In this document: in pieces, positions 53,762 through 62,957 of the stretch | Position numbering within the stretch: the stretch's first letter is position 1 | Layout of the letters: every line of letters begins with the position of its first letter | Assembly: GCF_030865425.1 (NCBI RefSeq) | Contig: NZ_JAVFCB010000005.1 | Coordinates: forward strand, 29,974 to 93,973 | Source of the DNA: Microbacterium capsulatum | GTDB lineage: Bacteria; Actinomycetota; Actinomycetes; Actinomycetales; Microbacteriaceae | DNA length: 64,000 nt | Direction of reading: 5' to 3' | Position numbers and translations under genes: made by a program | Notes under the pieces: generated by a model | What the model was told of the DNA's origin: nothing | Database searches by the model: none | The model's input: only the letters and a program-made list of their open reading frames with translations

Positions 53762-54757
53762 GTGAACGACATCCTGGTGAGCGTCATCATCCCCACCCAC
53801 AATCGGACGGCGCCTCTTCGGCATTTGCTGCAGGACCTCGTTTCGCAGCACGGCATCGACCCGGACCGGTTCGAAGTCCTGGTCGTGGATTCGGAGGCCG
53901 GGAGTGGATCCCGCGAGGTGTGCGACGAGTTCTCCACTAGTAGGCCGTCCGTGCGGCACCATCTGGCGCCGAATGTGCTCGCGGCCAAGCGGAACCACGG
54001 GGCCCGGCACGCGCGAGGGGCGATCCTCGTGTTCTTGGACGACGACATGCGGGTGGACCACAGCTTTCTCACCGCTCACATCGATGCCCATCGCGAGGCT
54101 GGCAGCGTCGTTTCCAGTCAGATCCGCTTTCCCGAGTCCTGGGTGACGCGGAGCAACTATTACCACTACAAGAACTCGCGGCATCGCAACTCTCTCACGC
54201 CCGATGTGCCGTGCGAGCAGATACCGGCCAACCAGATCGTCGCCATGTCGTTCTCTATCCGTGCGGGCGACTATTCCACGCTCGGCGGATTCGACGAGAC
54301 GTTTCGCTTCTACGGCGGCGAAGACGTCGAGTTCGGGTATCGAGTGGTCAGACACGGCCTGAAGAACGTGTACTGCCCGCGCGCGATCTCGTACCACGAA
54401 GAAGTTGACATGGACATCCGGGCCTTCGCGCGCAAGGTCTATCGCGCGGCCTACTATGGAGCCCCGATGGTGTTGGACAGAGCGCCGGAAGCTGTTGACG
54501 TACGAATTTTCCGACTCACGGAGCCGCGAAGCGCGTCCACGGGCGCGGAGAAGGCTATCCGTCGCACGGTGCGGATCCTCAACCGGGTCCGCGTCACGGA
54601 GCTCGTGCAGACGATGCTGATGCGAACCGATGACCTGCGCCCGCTGTTCTTTCCCCTCCTCTACGACTACGTCGTGCTCGCGTCGACGCAGCAGGCGGTG
54701 GATGACCGTCAGGCCGGACGGTCGGACCGGACGTCGACGCGCGGATGGGGTGGATAG
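53762..54757 (+). CDS. GT2 family glycosyltransferase
   Basis: The 331-aa GT-A enzyme begins VSVIIPTHNRTAPLRHLL, with the donor/metal motif FLDDDMRVD and the acceptor-region GGFDETFRFYGGEDVEFGYRVV. There is no membrane segment, so it acts at the inner face of the membrane. It would add a sugar to the lipid-linked repeat unit; which one cannot be told. GTG 53762 is 19 nt after the epimerase stop. Confidence 0.9.
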   Translation: MNDILVSVIIPTHNRTAPLRHLLQDLVSQHGIDPDRFEVLVVDSEAGSGSREVCDEFSTSRPSVRHHLAPNVLAAKRNHGARHARGAILVFLDDDMRVDHSFLTAHIDAHREAGSVVSSQIRFPESWVTRSNYYHYKNSRHRNSLTPDVPCEQIPANQIVAMSFSIRAGDYSTLGGFDETFRFYGGEDVEFGYRVVRHGLKNVYCPRAISYHEEVDMDIRAFARKVYRAAYYGAPMVLDRAPEAVDVRIFRLTEPRSASTGAEKAIRRTVRILNRVRVTELVQTMLMRTDDLRPLFFPLLYDYVVLASTQQAVDDRQAGRSDRTSTRGWGG

Positions 54758-54758
54758 C

Positions 54759-56060
54759 ATGTCCAACCGGGCAAAATTCGCGATCGTGTTCGTCGTCGTT
54801 AACATGCACATGTTGCGGAACGTCAGCTTCAGCGGTTATATCACCGTCTACGCTCTCATCGCGTTCTTCCTGCTCGCGGAGCTCATCGTCCGCCCGAGGC
54901 CCAAACGGCGCCGCCCTTCGTGGGGACCGATCGTCCTCTGGATCTGGATCTCGGCGCTGGGATTCGTGGTCTCGCTCGCAACGATATCCGTGGCGGGAGC
55001 CGCGACGGGTCTGAGCCGGTTCCTCTTCGCTGTGCCCATCATCTTCGCGCTGTATCTATTCACGGAAACGTTCGAGGACCTGACTGCGCACGTCAAGACA
55101 TTCGTGGTGTTCTTCGCGTTGGCGAGTATGACCCTGCCGCTCCAGTTGGTCACCGGACCGATCGGGTGGTTCGCCACCGCCACGGACCGCGGCGGCATGG
55201 ACAGGTACTCCAGCCTGGTCGGGAGCCTGACGTCGATCGGAGTCGTCGTCGGCTGTTACCTCCTGCTTACCCAAGGATTCCCCGGAAGGTCCAGGGCCTT
55301 CTGGATGCTCCTCATCGCGGGGAGCGCTGCCATCTCGCTCAGCAAGGCCGCGATCGCGAACGTCGCGATCGCCTTCGCGATCATCTTGCTCATCAATCGC
55401 AAGAGCTTCTCCCGGCTGGTCCTCGGGCTCGGCGCTGTCGCGGTCATCGGGTTGTGCCTGTACTCGTATGTCCCGATCGTGCAAGAGCGCGTCGACGTCG
55501 TGCTGGTCAGCTTCGGAATCCAGAATTCTTCGGTCGTCAACTACGACGTCACAGCGGAACAGAGCTTGATCGACCGGCTGGTCGAGTTGCCTCGCGCGAA
55601 CGTGGCCGTGCTGGATACATTCCACTCACCGCTCGTCTATCTCTTCGGAGCTGGGTTCGGCATGGGTAACACGGCGCTCGTCCCCGAGCCCGATGTACTG
55701 GCGCCGATGGCTCACAATCAATACGTCGAGCTTTACTCGGTATTTGGCTGGGCTGGCGCGGTCGGTCTCGTGCTGGTGCTGCTCGTGGTGCTGATCCGGA
55801 TCGCACGTATACACCACCGTGTGCGGATGGACGTCACTCGGGCGATCCTCTGGGCGTATGTAATCCTGCTCGTGAACGCGGTCACCGCCAACGGCGCCTT
55901 CTATCAACCCGCTGGCGCGTCAGTACTCTATCTCGCGTTCTTCCTCGCGGTCGCGCCTCCGTACCCACAAGGCCGCGATGGATCGAGCGCCATCTTCGAA
56001 ACCGGACCGGAGCAAGCGATGCAGCCCCCGCCGCACGAGAGGTACCGACGAGTTGGCTGA
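54759..56060 (+). CDS. O-antigen polymerase/ligase-like protein (Wzy-like)
   Basis: The 433-aa product has about eleven membrane helices and one large outside loop (about residues 240-310), the Wzy/WaaL topology. Sequence conservation is low, as usual for this group. The loop-end segment PMAHNQYVELYSVFGWAGAVGLVLVL matches the H-N-x-Y-L-E type motif of the family. It would polymerise lipid-linked repeat units at the outer face. The small ORF starting at 56053 overlaps its end by 8 nt. Confidence 0.85.
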   Translation: MSNRAKFAIVFVVVNMHMLRNVSFSGYITVYALIAFFLLAELIVRPRPKRRRPSWGPIVLWIWISALGFVVSLATISVAGAATGLSRFLFAVPIIFALYLFTETFEDLTAHVKTFVVFFALASMTLPLQLVTGPIGWFATATDRGGMDRYSSLVGSLTSIGVVVGCYLLLTQGFPGRSRAFWMLLIAGSAAISLSKAAIANVAIAFAIILLINRKSFSRLVLGLGAVAVIGLCLYSYVPIVQERVDVVLVSFGIQNSSVVNYDVTAEQSLIDRLVELPRANVAVLDTFHSPLVYLFGAGFGMGNTALVPEPDVLAPMAHNQYVELYSVFGWAGAVGLVLVLLVVLIRIARIHHRVRMDVTRAILWAYVILLVNAVTANGAFYQPAGASVLYLAFFLAVAPPYPQGRDGSSAIFETGPEQAMQPPPHERYRRVG

Positions 56061-56235
56061 TCTCATCGAGGAGTGGTGTGCCTGCGCGATCCCACGGTTC
56101 GACCGCCTTCATCACGGCATCGAAGAACTCCCGTTCCCCGAATTCCCGGACCTTCGCGTCGACTTTCGCGACCGCCGCCGCGCGAAGCCGGCAGTGATCG
56201 TCCAGGAGCGTCTCGGCGGAGTGGTCCGGTGGTGA
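56053..56235 (+). CDS. Small ORF between the polymerase and flippase genes, 60 aa
   Basis: A TTG at 56053, with GAGAGG 10 nt upstream, would give a soluble 60-aa product (ADLIEEWCACAIPRF, then ELPFPEFPDLRVDFRDRRR). It overlaps the polymerase stop by 8 nt. Its own stop overlaps the flippase start (GTGA), so the frame fills the gap exactly, as a coupled gene would. No family is recognised. It could also be the end of a gene truncated during exchange of operon parts. Confidence 0.45.
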   Translation: MADLIEEWCACAIPRFDRLHHGIEELPFPEFPDLRVDFRDRRRAKPAVIVQERLGGVVRW

Positions 56236-57500
56236 ACCGGTCCCGGAATTCTGCGGCGGTCGCGTTGGCTATCCGGGGGACTGCATTGGCCGCACCTCTT
56301 GTCGTTGCACCGATCTTGGCTCGCGGTTTGGGCGCGGCGGGCCGAGGCGAGTCGGGCTCCATGATCTCTGCGATTCTGCTGCTTCCCGTCTTGCTCAGCT
56401 TCGGATCCCCGACCGTCCTCCGGGTCGCCGCGGCGGGCGACGAGGTCGCGATCTCCCAGCACGTGCGCAGCGTGCGGCTCCTCGCCGTTCTTTCGGCGAC
56501 AGTGACCGGCTGCGGTGTCCTGGTCGCGTTCCCCTTTCTGCAGTCTCAGCTCAGTTCCAGCGTGGTGCTTTCGTTCGCGATTGCGCTCCCTGTCTGCGTG
56601 CTTACCGGAATCCTCTGGATCGGCGACTCCAGTGTGCTCATCGGACGGGGCGAAACCGTCCAGTACGCGCTCACATTGGCTGCTCCCAGTGTGAGCTTCG
56701 CCGGGGCTGTAACGGCGCTGTGGGCCACAGGCGCCCTCTCGGTCGCGTCTAGTCTGTGGGCTCAGGTGTTCAGTTATGTAGTGACCCTCGCGTTGTCCAG
56801 CACATTCGTGCGAGCGAGGCTCACCGGCACCAAAACACCTGTTCTGCGACTCCTGCGCCTAGGTGGGAGGTTCGCGCCCGGCCAGATCGCCGAGGCTGCC
56901 TCGTACCGACTGGACCAGATCCTGGTACTCCCCGTGATCGGTGCCTACGCGGCGGGCAACTACGCCATTTCGGTCACCATCGCTCTGCTGCCCGACTTCG
57001 TGGCGCAGGTGGTCTCGGCGGCGGCCTTCCGCCAGAGTGCGCGCGATCACAGAGACGGTGCCACTGACGGAGTCAGACTCGTCCGCCTGCTGGCGCTGGT
57101 GGGTCTGCTCGCTGCGGTCCCCCTCGCGATAGCGGCGCCCTGGGGTATCGAACTGGTCTTCGGCACTGAGTTCTCTGATGCCGTCGTCCCCACGCTCATC
57201 GGCTTGGGAGGAGCGGTCTTTCTGGCGACGAGCCAGGGGTGCGTCGCTCTGCTGTCGATTCACGGTCGCGGCTGGCTGATCAGCTTCGCTCAGGCGGGAG
57301 GACTGGTCGTCTCGATCGTTCTCCTCTTCGTCCTTGGACCGCTGCTCGGCGCAACTGGCGCCGCGATCGCGTCGAGCATCGGTTACCTCCTCTCGACATC
57401 CGTGCTGCTCATCGGCCTCCGGTCGCGCTGGCTTGATCTGGCTCTACGGCCGAGCGATTTCAAGGCGCTGCTGGCAGTCCTGCTCGGGAGGCCGTTTTGA
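56232..57500 (+). CDS. Polysaccharide flippase (Wzx/MATE-like)
   Basis: The 422-aa product has about twelve membrane helices and no large loops. It starts NRSRNSAAVALAIRGTALAAPLVVAPILARGLGAAGRGE, where LGAAGRGE matches the conserved motif after the first helix in Wzx-type proteins. It would flip the undecaprenyl-linked repeat unit outward for the polymerase. GTG 56232 is chosen because of the overlap with the small ORF; the longer frame to 56073 lacks a hydrophobic start. Confidence 0.88.
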   Translation: MNRSRNSAAVALAIRGTALAAPLVVAPILARGLGAAGRGESGSMISAILLLPVLLSFGSPTVLRVAAAGDEVAISQHVRSVRLLAVLSATVTGCGVLVAFPFLQSQLSSSVVLSFAIALPVCVLTGILWIGDSSVLIGRGETVQYALTLAAPSVSFAGAVTALWATGALSVASSLWAQVFSYVVTLALSSTFVRARLTGTKTPVLRLLRLGGRFAPGQIAEAASYRLDQILVLPVIGAYAAGNYAISVTIALLPDFVAQVVSAAAFRQSARDHRDGATDGVRLVRLLALVGLLAAVPLAIAAPWGIELVFGTEFSDAVVPTLIGLGGAVFLATSQGCVALLSIHGRGWLISFAQAGGLVVSIVLLFVLGPLLGATGAAIASSIGYLLSTSVLLIGLRSRWLDLALRPSDFKALLAVLLGRPF

Positions 57501-58019
57501 TGCGGGCAGGGGACGGGAACATGGCGGCTCGGGCCGAGGAGGATAACGAGTCTTCGACGGCGACGAGAGTGGTCCTCGGGATGCGCGAAGGCGTCACAGT
57601 CGCGCCGCGCGTTCATGGCGGTGATCGAGGCCGGCGGAGCCGCCTGGGCTATGAACGCGATCCTTCCGTCCGTCGGCATGGTGACGATTGACGTCCCCGA
57701 TCCCACGCCGGAGATGCAGGCGTGGCAAACGAACGTTCCACTCCGAGGGTGCGTCTCCGCGATCGGTTGGTGGTTCGAACTTCGGAGGACGCCGTGGCGT
57801 CGGAAGCCGCGTCTGATCTGGCGGGTCGTCTGGGTGCCGCGGGCCGACGTACCGCGCAATGATCGCGCTACGGTGCCCACGTGGACCAAGGCGATCGGAT
57901 TTCAGCTGATCCGATGGGCCGGGGCATCAAGTCGCTGGGCTAGTACGTTGTCCGATGTGGCTCCCAATGACGAGAGCAGATCTGCGATCCACAGTGGACG
58001 GGTCGGTGCTACTGGGTGA
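57500..58019 (+). other. Uncertain coding region after the flippase gene, perhaps a gene remnant
   Basis: An ATG at 57500 overlaps the flippase stop (TGATG) and opens a 63-codon frame to 57691. A second frame runs from ATG 57615 to 58019 (134 aa, AVIEAGGAAWAMNAILPSVGMVTIDVPDP) and has high third-position GC in its first two thirds. Neither resembles a family I know. The change of frame within a GC3-rich stretch suggests a broken gene or two short unknown genes. Trp content is unusually high in the second frame. Confidence 0.3.
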
Positions 58020-58067
58020 CCCGGATTGCGAGTCCGGCGTCATTGCGCAGGCTGGTTGAATGTTCCC

Positions 58068-59870
58068 ATGATCACAACGCCTGTCACGCGTCGCGGAAAC
58101 CGTGCGCGGTCGGATTCGAACGATTCTGCACCCCGAGGCGGGACCTGGAAATGGATCACGGGAGGCGTGCTAATCATCCTCATCGGGACCGGGATCGTGG
58201 CCGCGATCATCGGCAAGCACGTCTATGACAACGCGATGTCGGCGCGTACGCACCTCACGGCGGCGATGACGGATGTGCAACTGGTGCAGAAGGCGATCCT
58301 CGTCGGGGATCTCGATGCGGGGGCGAAGGGCGCGGACGCGGCGTCGCAGCAGGCCGCCGCCGCGGTTAGTGTGACTAGGGACTGGCAGTGGAGCTTCTGC
58401 GAGAAGCTCCCGATGGTCGGCCAGAACCTGGTGGCTGTCCGCATTGTTGCGCAAGTGACCGATGGACTTGTGACTGACGTCGTGAAGCCTGCCGCGAGTG
58501 TCAAGTTGAGCGACTTCGCGTTCGTTGATGGAGGCATCAATGTCGCCGCGATCACGAACCTCTCGAAGACCTTCGCTGCAGGCGACTCCGGCATCGAGAA
58601 GGCATTGGCCGGACTCAAGAAGGTCGACCGATCCGCATTGGTCGGACCTGTCGCAGATGGGGTTGCAAAGCTGGAGACCGCGCTGAAAAAGGTCGGCCCG
58701 ACGATGTCGACGGCGCGGGAGGTTCTGAGCGTCTTGCCGGACGCGTTGGGCGCGAACGGTGCCAAGGACTACGTCCTCATGTTCCAGGGGAACTCCGAGG
58801 CGCGCAGTCTCGGTGGCAACGCGGCCCAGTTCCTTCCCGTGCATGTCGAGAATGGCAAGATCGTCCGCGGCACCGTAGTAAGCAGCACGGATTTCAAAGG
58901 CATGCCCCGCTCCAAGCCGGTGGCGTCCCTCGACCCCCAGGCCGTCAACATCTATGGCGACAAGATCGGGCGCTTTTCGGCGGACTTCACGATGGTGCCG
59001 AACTTCCCCACGGCAGTGCAGATCCTGCACGGGTGGTGGGCCAGCGATATTCACACGAGGTTCCAGGGCGTGCTGTCGATCGACCCGGTCGCTTTGTCAT
59101 ACATCCTCGACGCAACCGGCCCCGTCACGCTGGCGACCGGCGACCAGCTCACCTCGCAGAACGCCGTACCCCTTCTGCTCAACGAGGTCTACTTCCGCTA
59201 CCCCGAGTTCAAGGATCAGGATCGATTCTTCGCGTCGGCGGCGGACTCGATCTTCACCAAGGTGACCTCTGGCGACATGTCCCCGGTCAAGCTCATCCAA
59301 GCACTGTTCCGCGCAGCCGCGGAGGGGCGACTGTTGTACCAGAGCGACGATCCGAATCAGACAAAGCTCGTCGACAGTTCCCGCATGAGTGGGATGATGC
59401 CGACCGGGAACACCGACCAGACAGTCGTCGGCGTCTACGTGAACGACAACACCGGATCGAAGAAGAGCTACTACCTCAACATGGGCATCAACGTCTGCCG
59501 GGCAGATGGGGCGGTCAAGGGACAGTCTGTTTTGACTTCGACGCTCACTCAGAACGAGGCAAGCCGACTGCCTCCATACATTACGGGGCCCTACTTCGCC
59601 GCAGAGGACATCAGCAGTTACATCGTCGTTTACGGCCCGGTCGGCAGCCAGCTCGCGAGCCTGACGCTCGACGGGAAACCCGTCTCTCCGCGGAGCCAGG
59701 GCGAGCACCTGGGGCGCCCTGCCGTGAAGCTCGAGGTGTTCAGCCATCTGAACGACGTGCACACGATCGACTTCTCGTTCAAGACGGCGAAGACGGAAGG
59801 GCCGCTTGCCGTCTGGACGACTCCGATGTCGCGTGCGACGCCGATCAAGATCGAGCCGGCCTGCAAGTAG
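58068..59870 (+). CDS. DUF4012 membrane-anchored protein (right copy)
   Basis: The 600-aa product has a short cytoplasmic tail, one membrane helix (about residues 29-49, WITGGVLIILIGTGIVAAIIG) and a large outside DUF4012 domain. It aligns along its length with the gene at 40193: FQGNSEARSLGGNAAQF against FQNNAESRGTGGNPA, and VALSYILDATGPVTL against VALSYVLRAIGPVTM. ATG 58068 is used; a frame start at 58026 lacks support. Its codon use is less GC-rich than the left copy, so it probably came with the operon rather than from a local duplication. Confidence 0.87.
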   Translation: MITTPVTRRGNRARSDSNDSAPRGGTWKWITGGVLIILIGTGIVAAIIGKHVYDNAMSARTHLTAAMTDVQLVQKAILVGDLDAGAKGADAASQQAAAAVSVTRDWQWSFCEKLPMVGQNLVAVRIVAQVTDGLVTDVVKPAASVKLSDFAFVDGGINVAAITNLSKTFAAGDSGIEKALAGLKKVDRSALVGPVADGVAKLETALKKVGPTMSTAREVLSVLPDALGANGAKDYVLMFQGNSEARSLGGNAAQFLPVHVENGKIVRGTVVSSTDFKGMPRSKPVASLDPQAVNIYGDKIGRFSADFTMVPNFPTAVQILHGWWASDIHTRFQGVLSIDPVALSYILDATGPVTLATGDQLTSQNAVPLLLNEVYFRYPEFKDQDRFFASAADSIFTKVTSGDMSPVKLIQALFRAAAEGRLLYQSDDPNQTKLVDSSRMSGMMPTGNTDQTVVGVYVNDNTGSKKSYYLNMGINVCRADGAVKGQSVLTSTLTQNEASRLPPYITGPYFAAEDISSYIVVYGPVGSQLASLTLDGKPVSPRSQGEHLGRPAVKLEVFSHLNDVHTIDFSFKTAKTEGPLAVWTTPMSRATPIKIEPACK

Positions 59871-59881
59871 GGTGGGGAGGC

Positions 59882-59936
59882 GCGTTTCGTCTCGCTCCTC
59901 GCTGCGCTCGGTGCTCGCTCAACGGCCCCGAGGGGG
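59882..59936 (+). repeat. Family C repeat, third copy
   Basis: GCGTTTCGTCTCG, a GCTC-rich centre, and CAACGGCCCCGAGG match the forward copy at 27731. It lies between the right DUF4012 gene and the remnant of the sugar transferase, at the right edge of the polysaccharide locus. Confidence 0.55.
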
Positions 59937-59943
59937 AGGATGC

Positions 59944-60660
59944 TCAGTACGCGCCGGCGCCGGTGAAGACGACCGCAGCGTGCGCCAGAGGATGATGAGA
60001 TCTCCGGTGAGGGACCAGTTCTCGACGTAGAACAGGTCGAGCCGCACGCTGTCGTCCGAGGAAAGATCCGAGCGGACGTTGACCTGCCACAGCCCGCTGA
60101 TGCCCGGGCGCACGCGGAAGCGACGCTGCTGCTTCCGATAGTGGTAGCGCTCCGCGTCCGTGATGAGAGGGGGACGCAGTGCGAGCAGCGACATGCTGCG
60201 CCTCTGCACGTTGAACAGTTGGGGGAGTTCGTCCAGGCTGTGCCGGCGCAGCAGACGGCCGACCGGGTGATCCGGGGGCCGTTCCTCATCTTGAGGAGCA
60301 CCCCGTTGCCGTCGGTGCGGTCGAGCAGACCCGGCAGCTGATCCTCGGCGTTGACCACCATCGTGCGGAACTTCAGCATCCCGAACGACCGTCCGTCGGC
60401 CCCCATGCGCGGCTGTCGGAACAGGGCGCTGCCGCCGTTCTGCCGCACGTGCAGCGCGCGGATCGCGAAGACCGGGCTCAGCAGCACGAGCGCGATCGTG
60501 GACGCGATGACGTCGAAGGTGCGCGTGGCGACGTACTTCGCACCCTCGAAGGCCGGGTAGTCGACCTGGATGGGGGGCGGGGGCAGGACTTGAGTGCAGG
60601 CGCGGGCCCGCGACGCCGGTCAGGGCCGGTACCACGAGCAGCTCGATCTCGCCCCACAGC
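59944..60660 (-). pseudogene. Polyprenyl glycosylphosphotransferase (WbaP/CpsE-type) remnant
   Basis: The C-terminal half of a long phosphoglycosyl transferase survives in pieces. ELLVVPALTGVAGPRLHS and then, in another frame, EGAKYVATRTFDVIAS, FRQPRMGADGRSFGMLKFRTM and GNGVLLKMRNGPRIT can be read. A one-base loss near 60263 shifts the frame before VGRLLRRHSLDELPQLFNV. The usual VGPRP motif has become LALRP. A third shift near 59985 hides the ancestral end VVFTGAGAY (stop at 59944-59946). The N-terminal membrane half is missing. It is clearly non-functional and is replaced in role by the PglC-like gene at 45869. Confidence 0.9.
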
Positions 60661-60668
60661 CTCGACCG

Positions 60669-61009
60669 TCATCGATCGCCGACTGCATTCTCGCGGCCGA
60701 ATACACCGACGAGTCGTGTCAGCTGGACAGACCCCCAGAGCCTCACCCGACCGGGTATGACACCTCCACCATGGCTCGAGGAAGCCGGGGGATAAGCATC
60801 GTGAGCAGGCTTCCCAGCGGCACGAACAGGAAGATGTTGGAGCCGAACTCGATGCGGTCGCAGGTGAGGATCGGGACCAGCTCGGTGAGACGGGTGAGGA
60901 GGACCCCGGCGCCCTTGTCGACATACTCGGACCAGAAGGCGATCCGCACGAGCGCGATCGCGTATCCGAGGAACCAGGGCAGCGCGCGGCGCAGTCGACC
61001 CGGCGTCAC
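60669..61009 (-). pseudogene. VanZ-like membrane protein remnant
   Basis: From GTG 61009 an 88-codon frame reads RLRRALPWFLGYAIALVRIAFW and then LTCDRIEFGSNIFLFVPLGSLLTMLIPRL, the first half of a VanZ-type protein. It stops at 60743. A neighbouring frame continues with VQLTRLVGVFGRENAVGD, like the later VanZ motif, so a frameshift has broken the gene. The last helices are missing. It lies between the dead transferase and glmM. Confidence 0.7.
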
Positions 61010-61072
61010 CGGGCCGAGAGTGCCGCTCCCCGATGGCGCGCCCTCGGTGAGCGCGCCGTCGGAGACGCGGTC

Positions 61073-62428
61073 TCACAGGGCGAGGTGCTCCCGCACGACC
61101 TCGGCGAGCTGGTGGGCGTAGTCGTGGGCCGACGCCTCGTCCGCCGCCTCGACCATCACGCGCACGAGCTGCTCGGTGCCGGAGGCGCGCAGCAGCACGC
61201 GCCCGGTGTCCCCGAGCTGGGCCTCGACGGCGCGCACGGCGATCTGCACCTGGTGGTCGTCCACCCGGGTGCGGTCGACGTTCTTCACGTTGACGAGCTT
61301 CTGCGGGTACACCGTCATCACCGAGGCGAGCTCGGCGAGGGACTTCTTCTGGCGTGCCATCTCGGCCACGAGGTGCAGGCCGGTGAGCACGCCGTCGCCG
61401 GTGGTGGCGTAGTCGCTCATGATCACGTGGCCGGACTGCTCCCCGCCCAGCGAGTAGCCACCCGCGTTCATGTCCTCGAGCACGTACCGGTCGCCGACCG
61501 CGGTCTGCCGCACGGTGATGCCGTGCTCGCGCATCGCGACGTGCAGGCCGAGGTTGCTCATCACCGTGGCGACGAGCGTGTCGTCGGCGAGGCGCCCGCG
61601 GGCCTTCATCGCGATCGCGAGGATCGCCATGATCTGGTCGCCGTCGACGACCCTGCCGTCCGCGTCGACCGCGAGGCAGCGGTCCGCGTCGCCGTCGTGC
61701 GCGATGCCGACGTCGGCGCCCACGCGCACGACCTCCGCCGCGAGCTTGTCGAGGTGGGTGGAGCCCACGCCGTCGTTGATGTTGATCCCGTCCGGATCCG
61801 CACCGATGACGGTGACCTTCGCGCCCGCGTTGCGGAACGCCTCGGGGGATGCGCCGCTGGCGGCGCCGTGCGCGCAGTCGAGCACGACGTGGATCCCGTC
61901 GAGACGGTGCGGCAGCGAGGCGAGCAGGTGGATGACGTAGCGGTCCTCGGCGTCGGAGAACCGGCTCACCCGGCCGACGTCCGCGCCGGTCGGGCGCAGC
62001 TTCTCGCCGTCCATCGCCTCTTCGATGCGCTCCTCGACGACGTCGGGGAGCTTCACGCCTCCGCGGGCGAAGATCTTGATGCCGTTGTCGGGCGCGGGGT
62101 TGTGCGACGCCGAGATCATCACGCCGAAGTCGGCGTCGATGTCGGCGATGAGGAACGCCGCGGCCGGGGTCGGCAGGGTGCCGGCGTCGAGCACGTCCAC
62201 GCCGGAGGAGGCGAGGCCCGCCTCGACGGCGGCGCTGAGGAAGTGCCCGGAGATCCGCGGGTCGCGGGCGACCACGGCGGTGAGCCGCTTGCCTGCGGCC
62301 TTGCGGGCCTCGGCAATACGGCCCTGGCCCAGGACGACAGCAGTCGCCTGGGCCAGGGTGAGCGCGATATCGGCGGTGAGGGGGCCGTTGGCCAGCCCCC
62401 TCACCCCGTCCGTACCGAACAGAGCCAT
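61073..62428 (-). CDS. glmM: Phosphoglucosamine mutase
   Basis: The 451-aa enzyme converts glucosamine-6-phosphate to glucosamine-1-phosphate for UDP-GlcNAc synthesis. The phosphorylated Ser108 lies in [14 protein letters not shown]. The metal loop DGDADRC and the sugar-binding GGEQSGH are intact. It is the third gene of the rplM-rpsI-glmM operon, 16 nt after rpsI, a common actinobacterial order. Its product feeds peptidoglycan and, through UDP-GlcNAc, the amino-sugar pathways of the neighbouring locus. Confidence 0.98.
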   Translation of the reverse strand: MALFGTDGVRGLANGPLTADIALTLAQATAVVLGQGRIAEARKAAGKRLTAVVARDPRISGHFLSAAVEAGLASSGVDVLDAGTLPTPAAAFLIADIDADFGVMISASHNPAPDNGIKIFARGGVKLPDVVEERIEEAMDGEKLRPTGADVGRVSRFSDAEDRYVIHLLASLPHRLDGIHVVLDCAHGAASGASPEAFRNAGAKVTVIGADPDGININDGVGSTHLDKLAAEVVRVGADVGIAHDGDADRCLAVDADGRVVDGDQIMAILAIAMKARGRLADDTLVATVMSNLGLHVAMREHGITVRQTAVGDRYVLEDMNAGGYSLGGEQSGHVIMSDYATTGDGVLTGLHLVAEMARQKKSLAELASVMTVYPQKLVNVKNVDRTRVDDHQVQIAVRAVEAQLGDTGRVLLRASGTEQLVRVMVEAADEASAHDYAHQLAEVVREHLAL

Positions 62429-62444
62429 AGAGGGACTGTAGGGT

Positions 62445-62930
62445 TTAGCGCTTCGAGTACTGCGGAGCCTTGCGGGCCTTCTTGAGACCAGCCTTCTTGC
62501 GCTCCTTCACACGGGCGTCGCGCGAGAGGAAGCCGGCCTTCTTCAGGGTCGGCCGGTTGTTCTCGGCGTCGATCTCGTTCAGCGCACGGGCGATGCCGAG
62601 ACGCAGCGCGCCGGCCTGGCCCGAGGGGCCGCCGCCGGAGATGCGCGCGATCACGTCGTACGCGCCGGCGAGGTTCAGCACCGTGAACGGGTCGTTGATC
62701 AGCTGCTGGTGCAGCTTGTTCGGGAAGTAGTCCTCGATCGAGCGGCCGTTCACCGTGATGGTGCCGGCGCCGGGGACGAGGCGCACGCGGGCGATGGCCT
62801 GCTTGCGACGGCCCACGGCAGCGCCGGGGACGCTGAGCACGGGGCGGGGTGCAGCGGTCTCGGCCTCGGCCTCAGGGGTCGAGGTGGAGAAGTTCTGCGG
62901 GAAGTCGGTGGTGTCCTGGATGTCAGCCAC
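62445..62930 (-). CDS. rpsI: 30S ribosomal protein S9
   Basis: The 161-aa protein has a 35-residue acidic/Ala N-terminal extension. The S9 core follows ([30 protein letters not shown]). It ends in [11 protein letters not shown], whose last Arg reaches the P-site tRNA. It lies 27 nt after rplM. Confidence 0.99.
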   Translation of the reverse strand: MADIQDTTDFPQNFSTSTPEAEAETAAPRPVLSVPGAAVGRRKQAIARVRLVPGAGTITVNGRSIEDYFPNKLHQQLINDPFTVLNLAGAYDVIARISGGGPSGQAGALRLGIARALNEIDAENNRPTLKKAGFLSRDARVKERKKAGLKKARKAPQYSKR

Positions 62931-62957
62931 GAGTATGTCCTTATTCGTAAACGGCGC

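Noticed and set aside
59630..60487. Sugar transferase frame at 59630-60487 as an intact gene
   Set aside because: It keeps the family sequence only down to RIT near 60265, then runs in the wrong frame into the DUF4012 gene; the family sequence continues in another frame, showing a frameshifted remnant.
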